The translations under genes and the position numbers were made by a program. The notes beneath the pieces are model-generated. The model saw nothing but the letters and a program-made list of their open reading frames with translations. It did not search any database and was not told where the DNA came from. Positions 41,708 to 50,312 of a DNA stretch of 64,000 nt are shown here, piece after piece; within the stretch, counting starts at the first letter, position 1, and each line of letters begins with the position of its first letter. Source of the stretch: Dokdonia sp. Dokd-P16 (GTDB lineage: Bacteria; Bacteroidota; Bacteroidia; Flavobacteriales; Flavobacteriaceae); contig NZ_CP029151.1 in NCBI RefSeq assembly GCF_003095655.1, positions 1,859,001-1,923,000 on the forward strand, read 5' to 3'.

Positions 41708-42229
41708 TTAATGATAATCGTTAGGATCATTTTGTCTCGGCGGTGGTGGATATTCCCAGTCATCACCTGCCAAACTCTGTATGACTCCATTACTTAACTT
41801 ACTATCAGAAGGCTTTGGTATTTTACCATCTATCACATCTCCTACCGTGATTGCTTCTTTATTGCCGTTTACATCTGTATGAATTGCATAAGAAATATCT
41901 CCATCAATTCCTTTAAATGAAGCTACTGGATTCAGAAAAACAGTTTCTCTGCCAGGTTTCCCTTTTGCAGGTTTTGTAGCGCCAAAATAGATACGAAGTC
42001 CTTTTGGAGTTACACCAGCTTCTTTGGATTCTTTCTCAATAAAAGCCATATATGCTTTCATCTTTTCATAATCTGCAGTCACAAATCTTGTCGCTTCATA
42101 AGGCTTGTCAAGATCTTCATACAGTTTATTTACTCCACCCTCTATAAAAGGTGCTCTGTTTTGTCCATAAGTTCTGTAAAGGCTATCTGCCTCTTCAACA
42201 GAGATAATGTTATCCGGTACGTCTTCCAT
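41708..42229 (-). CDS. soluble partner of the seven-helix proteins, copy B
   Basis: A 173-residue paralogue of the 40225 lipoprotein, but without signal peptide or lipobox: it starts directly at MEDVPDNIISVEEADSLYRTYG. Shared blocks: NRAPFIEGGVNK, YEATRFVTADYEKMKAYMAFIEKE, GLRIYFG, RETVFLNP, GDISYAIHTD, VIQSLAGDDWEYPPPP and a DPNDYH end. The copies should therefore sit in different compartments (cytoplasm here, outside the inner membrane for copy A), unless an upstream start was lost. No in-frame signal-bearing start is evident upstream. Confidence 0.72.
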   Translation of the reverse strand: MEDVPDNIISVEEADSLYRTYGQNRAPFIEGGVNKLYEDLDKPYEATRFVTADYEKMKAYMAFIEKESKEAGVTPKGLRIYFGATKPAKGKPGRETVFLNPVASFKGIDGDISYAIHTDVNGNKEAITVGDVIDGKIPKPSDSKLSNGVIQSLAGDDWEYPPPPRQNDPNDYH

Positions 42230-42579
42230 TGTTTAATTTGGTTGGTGCATTCTTTTCTAACAGTCTTAAGCCTGTGTTTCACAATCTAATGTCAAGCAAT
42301 ATTTAAAAAGAGAGAACACGCGTTAATAATTTGATTCTAGAAATAGTTTGGATTGTTATTTCATTACCAAAATACAACTTATGATTGTAATTGATACAAT
42401 ATGAAATATATGGAGATGAATAAGCCGATTTTAACTTGAACTTGAACTTGAACTCGAACTAGAAGAAAACAAGCCTCCGTCATTTCGACCTTGTGGAGAA
42501 ATCGCATTCGAGTAAACACGCGCCAATTAAGAAAAGTTGAACTTGAACTTGAGCTTGAACTTGAAGAAAACAAGCCCTC

Positions 42580-42679
42580 GTCATTTCGACCCTGTGGAGA
42601 AATCACATATGAGTAAGCAGGTCTGAGTGAGCAACCTTCCTGAGCTTGTTTCTGAGATCTCTCCTAACGTCGAGATGAC
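42580..42679. repeat. REP-like inverted repeat 1
   Basis: GTCATTTCGACCCTGTGGAG (42580) faces its imperfect complement GATCTCTCC...GTCGAGATGAC (ends 42679), giving a 24-25-bp imperfect stem around a loop of about 50 nt. This resembles the common Bacteroidota REP-type element. Confidence 0.7.
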
Positions 42680-42951
42680 AAAAGCTGAAAACTAAATCTG
42701 TATCAAAGTCCCCTCCTTCGAAGGAGGGCTAGGGAGGATGTTCCACATGAGTAAGCACGTAGGAGTAAGAACAGTTGGATTTGAGAACTTGAAGCTGAAA
42801 TCGAATTTGAACTTAAACTTGAACAAACCCTAGTCATTTCGACCTTGTGGAGAAATCGCATTCGAGTAAACACGCGAGAGTAAACACGCGCCAATTAAGA
42901 AAAGTTGAAGCTGAACTTGAAGTCGAACCAGAGGCTGAAATCGAAACCCTA

Positions 42952-43063
42952 GTCATTTCGACCCTGTGGAGAAATCACATACGAGTAAACACGCAAGAGT
43001 AAGAACTCCAACAAAACAACTTCCCATGTTAGACCATAAGATCTCTCCTAACGTCAAGATGAC
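42952..43063. repeat. REP-like inverted repeat 2
   Basis: Same architecture as the first: forward arm 42952-42976, reverse arm 43039-43063 (GATCTCTCCTAACGTCAAGATGAC), loop of 62 nt. The loops differ between copies, apart from GAGTAA units. Confidence 0.7.
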
Positions 43064-43293
43064 GAAAGTTAAAATTTAAGCTTTACTCAAGTCCCCTCCT
43101 TCGAAGGAGGGCTAGGGAGGATGTTTCACAAGAGTAAGCAGGCAAGAGTAAGCACAGCCCTATTAGAAATCAAAGCTAGGGAGGATGTTCCACAAGAGTA
43201 AGCACACTCGAGTAAGCATACATAATTGAGGATGTTCCAATAAAAAATCCAACATACCTAAGTACATTGGATTTATAATAGTTAATATATTCA

Positions 43294-43309
43294 AATTTTC
43301 GCGAAAGCG
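43294..43309. repeat. TTTCGCGAAA palindrome
   Basis: Core 43297-43306 with flanks AAAT and GCGA, that is, without the usual ACGC left arm; downstream of asnS (minus strand). Confidence 0.85.
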
Positions 43310-43340
43310 AAAAAAAGTATTTAATATTAGCGCATGAGTT

Positions 43341-43355
43341 CCCTCCTTTGGAGGG
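43341..43355 (-). repeat. GGAGGG palindrome at the 3' end of asnS
   Basis: CCCTCCTTTGGAGGG followed by CTAGGGAGGAT, a third copy of the element seen at 42711 and 43094. It ends 10 nt past the asnS stop and could act as its terminator hairpin. Confidence 0.6.
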
Positions 43356-43365
43356 CTAGGGAGGA

Positions 43366-44808
43366 TTAAAACTCCGCGTGACCAGGAAAACGTGGGTAAG
43401 GTATTACGTCACGTATGTTTGTCATTCCCGTTACAAATAGCACAAGGCGCTCAAAACCAAGACCAAAACCACTATGTGTACATGTTCCAAACTTGCGAGT
43501 ATCTAGATACCAAGAAAGCTCTTCCTCAGAGATATCTAATGCAGCCATTTTTTCTTTAAGAACATCTAGACGCTCCTCACGCTGTGATCCTCCTACCATC
43601 TCACCAATTCCAGGAAAAAGTACATCCATCGCGCGTACGGTCTTACCATCTTCGTTAAGACGCATGTAAAATGCCTTGATGTTTGCTGGGTAATCAAATA
43701 AGATTACTGGGCAGTTAAAGTGCTTTTCTACAAGGTAACGCTCATGCTCAGACTGTAAATCTGCTCCCCATTCATTAATTGGGTATTTGAACTTTTTCTT
43801 CTTGTTAGGCTTACTATTACGTAAGATGTCAATCGCCTCCGTGTAGCTTACACGCTTAAAGTTATTGTCTACTATAAAGCTTAGTTTTTCACGCAGTGGC
43901 ATAGGCGCACGATCTGCTTCTGGCTTGCTCTTGTCTTCTTGAATTAATCTATTTTCTAGAAACTCAAGATCATCTTGACAGTTTTCTAGTGCGTAGTTAA
44001 TTACGTATTTGATAAAATCTTCGGCAAGATCCATGTTTCCATCTAGATCACAAAAAGCCATCTCTGGTTCTACCATCCAGAACTCTGCAAGGTGGCGAGA
44101 AGTGTTACTATTTTCTGCTCTAAAGGTTGGTCCAAAGGTATAAATCTTTCCAAGTCCTAACGCATAAGTTTCTCCTTCTAGCTGTCCAGAAACCGTAAGA
44201 TTCGTCTCTTTGCCAAAGAAGTCTTTGCTGTAATCAATCTTTCCATCTTCTGTGCGTGGCGGATTTTCTGGGTCAAGTGCGCTTACGCGAAACATCTCAC
44301 CAGCTCCCTCTGCATCACTACCGGTAATGATAGGCGTATGTGCATGGAAGTAGCCATTTTTATTAAAATACTCATGTATGGCAAACGATAACTTTGAGCG
44401 TAAACGCATTACAGCGCCAAAGGTATTGGTGCGAACTCTTAAGTGTGCCTGCTCACGTAATTTTTCTAGTGAGTGACGCTTAGGAGAGAGTATTGTGTTT
44501 TTTAATTCTTGAGGATCTGCATCTCCCTCAATCTGAATATCTTTTACTTTGATCTCTATGCGTTGCCCTCCACCTTGACTTTCTTCTAAGGTTCCTTTTA
44601 TGGCAACGGCAGCACCTGTCGTGATACGCTTTAAAAGTGCTTCGTCTGTATTTTCAAAATCGACTACACACTGAAGGTTATTAATAGTAGAACCATCATT
44701 AAGTGCGATAAACTGGTTTCCGCGGAAGGATCTTACCCATCCTTTTACCGTAAATTCTTGATGAATTTTGTCACTTTCGAGTAGCGCTATAATAGGCGTA
44801 TGTGTCAT
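43366..44808 (-). CDS. asnS: asparaginyl-tRNA synthetase
   Basis: Class IIb synthetase (480 residues) charging tRNA-Asn. N-terminal OB fold: FTVKGWVRSFRGNQFIALNDGS. Catalytic core: FGAVMRLRSKLSFAIHEYF, motif 2 FGPTFRAENSNTSRHLAEFWMVEPEMAF (two blocks), FDYPANIKAFYMR and motif 3 GFGLGFERLVLFVTGMTNIRDVIPYPRFPG (in two parts). The motif-3 proximal GTCTHSGFGLGFER is as in AsnRS. A -7 box lies 34 nt upstream. Confidence 0.96.
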   Translation of the reverse strand: MTHTPIIALLESDKIHQEFTVKGWVRSFRGNQFIALNDGSTINNLQCVVDFENTDEALLKRITTGAAVAIKGTLEESQGGGQRIEIKVKDIQIEGDADPQELKNTILSPKRHSLEKLREQAHLRVRTNTFGAVMRLRSKLSFAIHEYFNKNGYFHAHTPIITGSDAEGAGEMFRVSALDPENPPRTEDGKIDYSKDFFGKETNLTVSGQLEGETYALGLGKIYTFGPTFRAENSNTSRHLAEFWMVEPEMAFCDLDGNMDLAEDFIKYVINYALENCQDDLEFLENRLIQEDKSKPEADRAPMPLREKLSFIVDNNFKRVSYTEAIDILRNSKPNKKKKFKYPINEWGADLQSEHERYLVEKHFNCPVILFDYPANIKAFYMRLNEDGKTVRAMDVLFPGIGEMVGGSQREERLDVLKEKMAALDISEEELSWYLDTRKFGTCTHSGFGLGFERLVLFVTGMTNIRDVIPYPRFPGHAEF

Positions 44809-44842
44809 TGTATCTTATTTAAATGAATTCTCTAGATAGAGG

Positions 44843-44850
44843 GCAAATAT
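44843..44850 (-). promoter_or_regulatory. candidate -7 element of asnS
   Basis: The minus strand reads TATATTTG (TAnnTTTG), 34 nt before the start codon. Confidence 0.45.
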
Positions 44851-44960
44851 AAAAGATTTTTGTGGTAGGGTAAGGGGTAAATAGACTGAAATATACGCTA
44901 AGGTGCATTACTCTTTATTGAGATTCACAGCAGTGCTCAACATGAGGTATAAAAAATGTT

Positions 44961-44982
44961 TTCACGCTTTCGCGAAAGCGTA
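44961..44982. repeat. TTTCGCGAAA palindrome
   Basis: Core 44968-44977, arms TTCACGC and GCGTA; immediately after the stop of the 44986 gene (minus strand). Confidence 0.9.
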
Positions 44983-44985
44983 TCT

Positions 44986-45531
44986 CTACGGGTTCAAAAA
45001 CTGCCCATTCCATGCACCATCTTCCTGATTAAATGCTACTCTTATATGGTTAGGCCTCTTAAGCTGAAGGAACTCTAAATGTGTAGGTGCAATCTCAATA
45101 ATAGTAAAATAGTGTGTGCTCTCAAGGTAGTCTACCGCATCTGGATTTGAAATCTCTGCGCCAGGAGCATCAGCAGTGGTGTAATCTTTTTTTGATGAAG
45201 GTTGCACGCCGCTGTAGTAGCGTTGCAGCTCTACAGGATCTGTAATGATGGAAGCGTTTCCTGTAACTTTAATCTGCAGCAATTTTTTAGGATGGTAGAA
45301 GAGCAAGCTAGTAACATCATTTTGGAGTAACTGAGCTATTTTATTTGATCTACTGTCAGTATAAATTCTCAGTTTAAAATCCTCTGTAACTTGTCTTAGT
45401 ACTACAGTTCTTAGTGCGGGAACTCCAGAAGCATCTACGGTGCCCATAGTGGTGTACCTAAACGGGTGTCCCTTTTTGTTGACGCCAAGTTGTAACTCTT
45501 CTTGTGCTTCCTTAAAATACTGATCTGTCAT
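44986..45531 (-). CDS. pyridoxamine 5'-phosphate oxidase-like flavoprotein
   Basis: A 181-residue FMN-binding split-barrel protein. It has TTMGTVDASGVPALRTVVLRQV, YTDSRSNKIAQLLQNDVTSLLFYHPKKLLQIKVTGNASI (two blocks), and THLEFLQL near the C-terminus, as in the PNPOx-like (Alr4036) group. It lacks the C-terminal PNPOx dimerisation domain, so it is not clearly PdxH. Substrate unknown. It lies 47 nt after the RND exporter gene. Confidence 0.8.
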   Translation of the reverse strand: MTDQYFKEAQEELQLGVNKKGHPFRYTTMGTVDASGVPALRTVVLRQVTEDFKLRIYTDSRSNKIAQLLQNDVTSLLFYHPKKLLQIKVTGNASIITDPVELQRYYSGVQPSSKKDYTTADAPGAEISNPDAVDYLESTHYFTIIEIAPTHLEFLQLKRPNHIRVAFNQEDGAWNGQFLNP

Positions 45532-45578
45532 ACCTTTTTGTATAAAGATACAAAGGGAGTGCCTAGTTACTCAAGCTC

Positions 45579-47975
45579 TTAATCAGGAGTTTCCTCATCA
45601 CCCTCACGTTCTACAATTTGTAGCGCAGGTTCTTTAAAGGTGTCCTTGTTTGCAATCTCTTTTTCTAGAGATAACAACAGTGACGGTAATAGTAAAAGGT
45701 TGGCTAGCATAGCGAATAGTAAGGTTGCGCTTACAAGGCCACCTAGTGCTACAGTTCCTCCAAAACTACTAATCATGAATACAGAGAAGCCAAAGAAGAG
45801 CACAATTGATGTGTAAAACATACTTACACCTGTCTCACGTAGCGAACCGTAAACAGATTTTTTAATCTTCCATTTGTTAGCTTTTAGTTCTTGACGGTAT
45901 TTTGCCAGAAAGTGAATCGTATCATCTACAGAGATCCCAAAGGCAATACTAAATACAAGTATTGTAGATGGCTTGATAGGGATGCCTATAAAGCCCATCA
46001 TACCTGCCGTAACAAGTAGCGGTAATAAGTTAGGAATGAGAGACACTATAATCATACGTAGCGACTTAAACATCCACGCCATAAATAGCGCGATGAGTAA
46101 GATGGCAAGTGATAAACTTATAACAAGGTTCATTACAAGATAATCTGTTCCTTTCTGAAAAACGAGTGCAGTACCTGTCATGGTAACCTCATATCTATCG
46201 TCTGGAAAAAGCTTGTCTATTTTTAATTGGATATTTTCTTCAGCGCGCTCCATTTTATCAGTACCTACGTCTTTCATGAAGGTAGTAATTCTGGCATACT
46301 GACCTGTGCTATCTACGTAGGCTCCCATGAGATTTTGATCATTGTCAAAACTCTTTGCATACGGCAGTATAAAATTGCGCTCGTTACTTGTAGGTAGTTG
46401 GTAGTATTTAGGATTTCCATTAAAGTAGGCCTGTTTTGCATACTTCACAAGGTTTACAATCGATATAGGAGCAGAGAGTTCTGGTTGCTCCTCTATGGTA
46501 GCGCTTAGCTCTTCCATGCGTTTAAGCGTGGCAAGCTTCATGACTCCTTGTTTCTTCTTGGTGTCAATCAGAATTTCTAATGGCATGATCCCATCAAATT
46601 CTTCCTCAAAAAACTTTATGTCTTTATAGAAGTCGGCTTTTTTAGGCATGTCTTCTATGAGTGAACCAGAAATACGTATTTGATAGATTCCTACAATACT
46701 CAGTGCAAGTAGTAATACACTTGATCCATAAATCGCAGTACGTCTAGTACGTACCATGCGCTCCATCCAGTTCACAAACCCTTCTATCCAAGTTTTACCT
46801 AGGTGTTTAAGGTGCTTCTCCTTAGGAGGCGACATGTAACTGTAAATGATAGGGATGATAAGTAAGCTAAGTAAAAATATAGCGATGATATTAATACTCG
46901 CGACAACACCAAACTCGCTTAGTAGCGAACTCTCAGTAAGAATAAAAGTAGCAAATCCAGATGCCGTGGTAATGTTAGTCATCAAGGTCGCATTACCTAC
47001 TTTGGTAATAACACGCTGTAACGACTTTACTTGGTTACCGTGATTTTTATATTCTTGCTGGTATTTATTAATCAAGAAAATACAGTTAGGAATCCCAATC
47101 ACAATAATAAGCGGAGGGATAATAGCCGTAAGTACTGTAATCTCATATCCCAGTAATCCTAAAAACCCAAAAGCCCACATAACACCTATGATTACCGTAA
47201 TCATGGAGATAAAGGTGGCTCTGTATGATCTAAAGAAAAAGAAGAATATAAAAGAAGTAACTAGCAATGCTGCACCTACAAATATGCCTATCTCATCAAT
47301 AATATTTTGAGCATTGAGCGTTCGTATGTACGGCATTCCACTAGTGCGCACATCGATATCGTAGTCCTTTTCAAAAGTCGCGATAGCGGGCATAAGATCA
47401 TTTACTACAAAGTCTAAACGCGCAGGAGTGTTGATCAAATCTTTCTTAAGATACACGGCAGAGCGCACAGTACCTGTCTCTTTATTGTAAATCAGATTTT
47501 CATAAAATGGTAAATCGTCAAAGAGTAATTTTCTATAACTAGCAGCACTTTCGGCAGTGAGCGTGCTATCTGTCATGAAGGGAACAAGGTCAAACCGCTG
47601 CGGGTTTTCTTGTTTATCTAATATCTTGAGGTCTTTAAGAGAAAGGGATAATGCAACAGCATCTGCCTTTGCAATCTTTGCAGATAAGTCATTCCAAGCA
47701 GTGAGCACCTCAGGAGTAAAGAGACGTTCATCTTGTATTCCTAACACGATGAGGTTTCCTTCTTCTCCAAATTTATCTTTAAAATTCTGGTACTCGAGAT
47801 TAACTTCATGGTCATCAGGAAGTAAGTTTGCCTCTGTATAGGTAAAGCGCATATTGCGCCATTGGAAACCTAAGAAAATGGTGAAACCCACGATAAGAAT
47901 GAGAATCAAAGGACGATTGCGTAGTATTAAACTCGCTACAGACTCCCAAAAACCTTTACTCAGAAATTTTGCCAT
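45579..47975 (-). CDS. RND-superfamily (MMPL-type) exporter
   Basis: A 798-residue inner-membrane protein with two repeats, each one helix, a large periplasmic loop and a five-helix bundle (12 helices in all). The first bundle has LVTSFIFFFFFRSYRATFISMITVIIGVMWAFG (two blocks) and IIPPLIIVIGIPNCIFLINKY. The second has FSIAFGISVDDTIHFLAKYRQEL, with the paired aspartates that relay protons in RND pumps. It is of the MMPL/hopanoid-exporter-like type, without the AcrB docking domain. No adaptor or outer-membrane factor gene is adjacent. Substrate (perhaps lipid) is inferred. Confidence 0.9.
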   Translation of the reverse strand: MAKFLSKGFWESVASLILRNRPLILILIVGFTIFLGFQWRNMRFTYTEANLLPDDHEVNLEYQNFKDKFGEEGNLIVLGIQDERLFTPEVLTAWNDLSAKIAKADAVALSLSLKDLKILDKQENPQRFDLVPFMTDSTLTAESAASYRKLLFDDLPFYENLIYNKETGTVRSAVYLKKDLINTPARLDFVVNDLMPAIATFEKDYDIDVRTSGMPYIRTLNAQNIIDEIGIFVGAALLVTSFIFFFFFRSYRATFISMITVIIGVMWAFGFLGLLGYEITVLTAIIPPLIIVIGIPNCIFLINKYQQEYKNHGNQVKSLQRVITKVGNATLMTNITTASGFATFILTESSLLSEFGVVASINIIAIFLLSLLIIPIIYSYMSPPKEKHLKHLGKTWIEGFVNWMERMVRTRRTAIYGSSVLLLALSIVGIYQIRISGSLIEDMPKKADFYKDIKFFEEEFDGIMPLEILIDTKKKQGVMKLATLKRMEELSATIEEQPELSAPISIVNLVKYAKQAYFNGNPKYYQLPTSNERNFILPYAKSFDNDQNLMGAYVDSTGQYARITTFMKDVGTDKMERAEENIQLKIDKLFPDDRYEVTMTGTALVFQKGTDYLVMNLVISLSLAILLIALFMAWMFKSLRMIIVSLIPNLLPLLVTAGMMGFIGIPIKPSTILVFSIAFGISVDDTIHFLAKYRQELKANKWKIKKSVYGSLRETGVSMFYTSIVLFFGFSVFMISSFGGTVALGGLVSATLLFAMLANLLLLPSLLLSLEKEIANKDTFKEPALQIVEREGDEETPD

Positions 47976-48058
47976 TGACTTGTTTTAGCACCGCAAAGAT
48001 ATTCTTTTGGATGCAGATATGAGGGCAAATTAAAAAAGGCTTGTAGGTGGTAGGGGTT

Positions 48059-48078
48059 GCGCTTTCGCGAAAGCGTAA
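48059..48078. repeat. TTTCGCGAAA palindrome
   Basis: Core 48063-48072, left arm TGCGC, right arm GCGTAA, in the 139-bp gap between the DUF5686 gene and the exporter. Confidence 0.9.
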
Positions 48079-48114
48079 TAAATTAACCTAAGTTCAGTAA
48101 GTTAAATGAGTTTA

Positions 48115-50235
48115 CTACAGTTTGAGATTGAATGTAAACTTAAACGCAATGTTATCTCCCCAGTTAGATAAATGGTAAGCTCCGTAACGGTAGGTGAGAC
48201 TCGTTCCAAAACCAAAAAGCAGCTTGTTAAGTTCAAATCCAGTTTCTGTATATCCTTTACTAAGCGAACCAAACTCGCCAATATCGAGGTGATCTTCTGG
48301 GTTGCTTATATCTCCTATGGCAAAACGGCTTATAAAAACCAATTCTGGTTTAAAACTCTTAGAGATATTAAATGGCGCCAGTCTATGTTTTACCTGAGCA
48401 GTAAGTAGTTTGTCTGAAAAGAATTCACCAAAAAACATAGTCTCAAAACTATTAACCCCAGCCACCGAAAAGCGCTGAAGTATCGTCTCCTTAGTAGGCG
48501 CATTAGGAAATGCGTGAAACAAATGTGTAATAGGTAAATCTCCAAAACCAACATTTCCTTCTACCAGAAACTCCGTAGCAGATTTGTTGAGATTATCTAC
48601 TCTATAAAAAACCTTGGCTGCGAGTTTTGTAAAAGCAAGATCACCTCCTAGGCCATCAATAGCTTGAGATACCTGACCAGAGATTATAGGGTAGCCCTCA
48701 TAAACAGGGACAATATCATTCTCCGTTTTTAAATATTTATTAGAAGGACTCCATCGGAAAGAGGCTGTGGCTTCAGAGATATCATAATTACGTATGATGT
48801 TGCCATTGTTATTATAGCGATAAGGGGTAGTTTGATCTAGTCTTCTATGAGCAATTTGTAACTCAGAAAGTAATTGTGGTGTAAGTCTGTACTCAAGATT
48901 TAAACGAGTAGTGCGGTGTTTGTAAAACTGTGTAATGTTTACAAGGCGTGGCTCAAAGAGTGAATACACACGGCGATCTGTTAAGTATGCATAATTACCT
49001 ACTTCCTCTAGGTCGCTGTTGTAGGTTCCAGAAATCCATGCTCCCTTGTCTGGATCGAGAAGGTAACCAGCACCTATACCATACTTGATATCTTGGTCCT
49101 TGAACCCATAAGCAGCATAGCCTTCTATGCGGAAACGCTTAGAGAAAGACTCATTCGTCACGCCACCAAGTCCAAGTCGCAGTCCCTCATAATTATTGAA
49201 CTTTACAGGGTATGTAAGGTCAAAATCAAAGGCATCAAAACTAAAATAACCAATACTAAAATTATTAGTAGTCCCTAATCTACGTTCTATGTTTTCGGCA
49301 TTTACTATGCGCTCTAGTTCTGAGAAACTGCGTTCATCTTTGCTAGATAATGGTGTCGTGCGATAGTTTTGCCAGAACGATTCTGGTTGCTCGCTAGCGC
49401 CTTCCTTAAAGGTAATCGCATACTTAGAATCTGGAATGGTAACTTCCTTATTCACATTGTGATTGCTCATTCTCGTAGTAGCTACAAGAAACTTACGAGT
49501 GACCATATCTTCCAGCACTTCGTTTTCAATAGTACCTATAGAAATTCGTCCTTTAAAAAAAGAAAGCTTGCGATCTTCACTTCCTTTATCAAGAAATAAT
49601 TCTCGCTGTTGCGGTAAGTATATATTTGCGTCTGCTATATAGGTATACTCTTGATTAAGAATAATGTTAAGTTTATCTGTGATACGCACTTGCACACCTT
49701 TTATAGCGAGTGTGTTTTTATCTAAGGTCATTTTCCCAGTAAGCCCAGGAATTTTCTTAGGTTTTTTAGGGCTAAAACTTACTTGGTAATCGCCATTTAT
49801 ACCACCAGAAGTTATACTGTAGTTATAATTGCGCATTCCTCTTGTTGAGAGAATTCCCGCATATCGATTATTAAAAATTACAAAGTCATCATCATAAAAT
49901 GACCGTGATTGCACGTTTACAGCAAACACCTCGTATCGCGGATTCTTAAAACCAGCAAGCTGATATCCAATAATATTCTCCGAAAACTGGTGATGCTCTG
50001 TAAATTGAAGTTGGCTTACTTTTTCAGAAAAGAAGTTATGCGTACTTCCATTAAGGCTGTCTGTAATTACCGTTTTCTCGTAAACGTCATACGTGTAAGA
50101 AGCGAGTACCTCTCTCGGGTCGTTCTTAACTTTATTTTCAATTGCTTGATTGATAATGCGCTGCACGTCTGGCTCATTCTGAGCTATCGCAGTAAAACTT
50201 AAGCATAAGAGATAGACAATTATAAACTGACGCAT
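48115..50235 (-). CDS. DUF5686 outer-membrane protein
   Basis: A 706-residue protein with signal peptide (FIIVYLLCLSFTAIAQ), a periplasmic part containing ASYTYDVYEKTVITDS, FSEKVSQLQF and VRITDKLNIILNQEYTYI, and a C-terminal beta-barrel of alternating aromatic strands ending FKFTFNLKL. This is the DUF5686 plan. Many members also have an N-terminal CarboxypepD_reg-like domain; this one does not. Role unknown. It starts 27 nt past the frr-side terminator, so it is probably a separate unit. Confidence 0.82.
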   Translation of the reverse strand: MRQFIIVYLLCLSFTAIAQNEPDVQRIINQAIENKVKNDPREVLASYTYDVYEKTVITDSLNGSTHNFFSEKVSQLQFTEHHQFSENIIGYQLAGFKNPRYEVFAVNVQSRSFYDDDFVIFNNRYAGILSTRGMRNYNYSITSGGINGDYQVSFSPKKPKKIPGLTGKMTLDKNTLAIKGVQVRITDKLNIILNQEYTYIADANIYLPQQRELFLDKGSEDRKLSFFKGRISIGTIENEVLEDMVTRKFLVATTRMSNHNVNKEVTIPDSKYAITFKEGASEQPESFWQNYRTTPLSSKDERSFSELERIVNAENIERRLGTTNNFSIGYFSFDAFDFDLTYPVKFNNYEGLRLGLGGVTNESFSKRFRIEGYAAYGFKDQDIKYGIGAGYLLDPDKGAWISGTYNSDLEEVGNYAYLTDRRVYSLFEPRLVNITQFYKHRTTRLNLEYRLTPQLLSELQIAHRRLDQTTPYRYNNNGNIIRNYDISEATASFRWSPSNKYLKTENDIVPVYEGYPIISGQVSQAIDGLGGDLAFTKLAAKVFYRVDNLNKSATEFLVEGNVGFGDLPITHLFHAFPNAPTKETILQRFSVAGVNSFETMFFGEFFSDKLLTAQVKHRLAPFNISKSFKPELVFISRFAIGDISNPEDHLDIGEFGSLSKGYTETGFELNKLLFGFGTSLTYRYGAYHLSNWGDNIAFKFTFNLKL

Positions 50236-50261
50236 AGAGTAGGTTGAAAGGTAAATGTATC

Positions 50262-50289
50262 AAAAAAGCGACCATGTGGTCGCTTTTTT
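50262..50289 (-). terminator. pyrH-frr terminator
   Basis: AAAAAAGCGACC/GGTCGCTTTTTT, a 12-bp stem with a 4-nt loop, 23 nt after the frr stop on the minus strand, with a T tail in that direction. Confidence 0.85.
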
Positions 50290-50312
50290 ATAATTGTTTA
50301 ACTTCTGTACTA

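Larger units (their letters stand above)
42430..43240. repeat. composite repeat block
   Basis: No gene in about 1.1 kb (42230-43365). The block nests four repeat types: GAACTT hexamer tracts (42433-42455, 42536-42564, 42785-42826); four GTCATTTCGACCYTGTGGAG copies (42479, 42580, 42833, 42952); perfect CCCTCCTTCGAAGGAGGG palindromes (42711, 43094); and about a dozen GAGTAARCA units. Segments 42490-42541 and 42843-42908 are direct repeats, the second with a 14-bp internal duplication. Spurious frames through it are repeat translations. Confidence 0.85.

Noticed and set aside
42379-42894. Minus-strand open frames of 63-75 codons in the repeat block
   Set aside because: They are translations of GAACTT tracts and REP arms, with serine runs and no homology or start context.
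42430-43240. Possible CRISPR array or plasmid-type iteron origin
   Set aside because: Repeats differ in type, length and spacing, there are no uniform spacers, and no cas or rep gene is near. The arms form REP-like inverted pairs instead.
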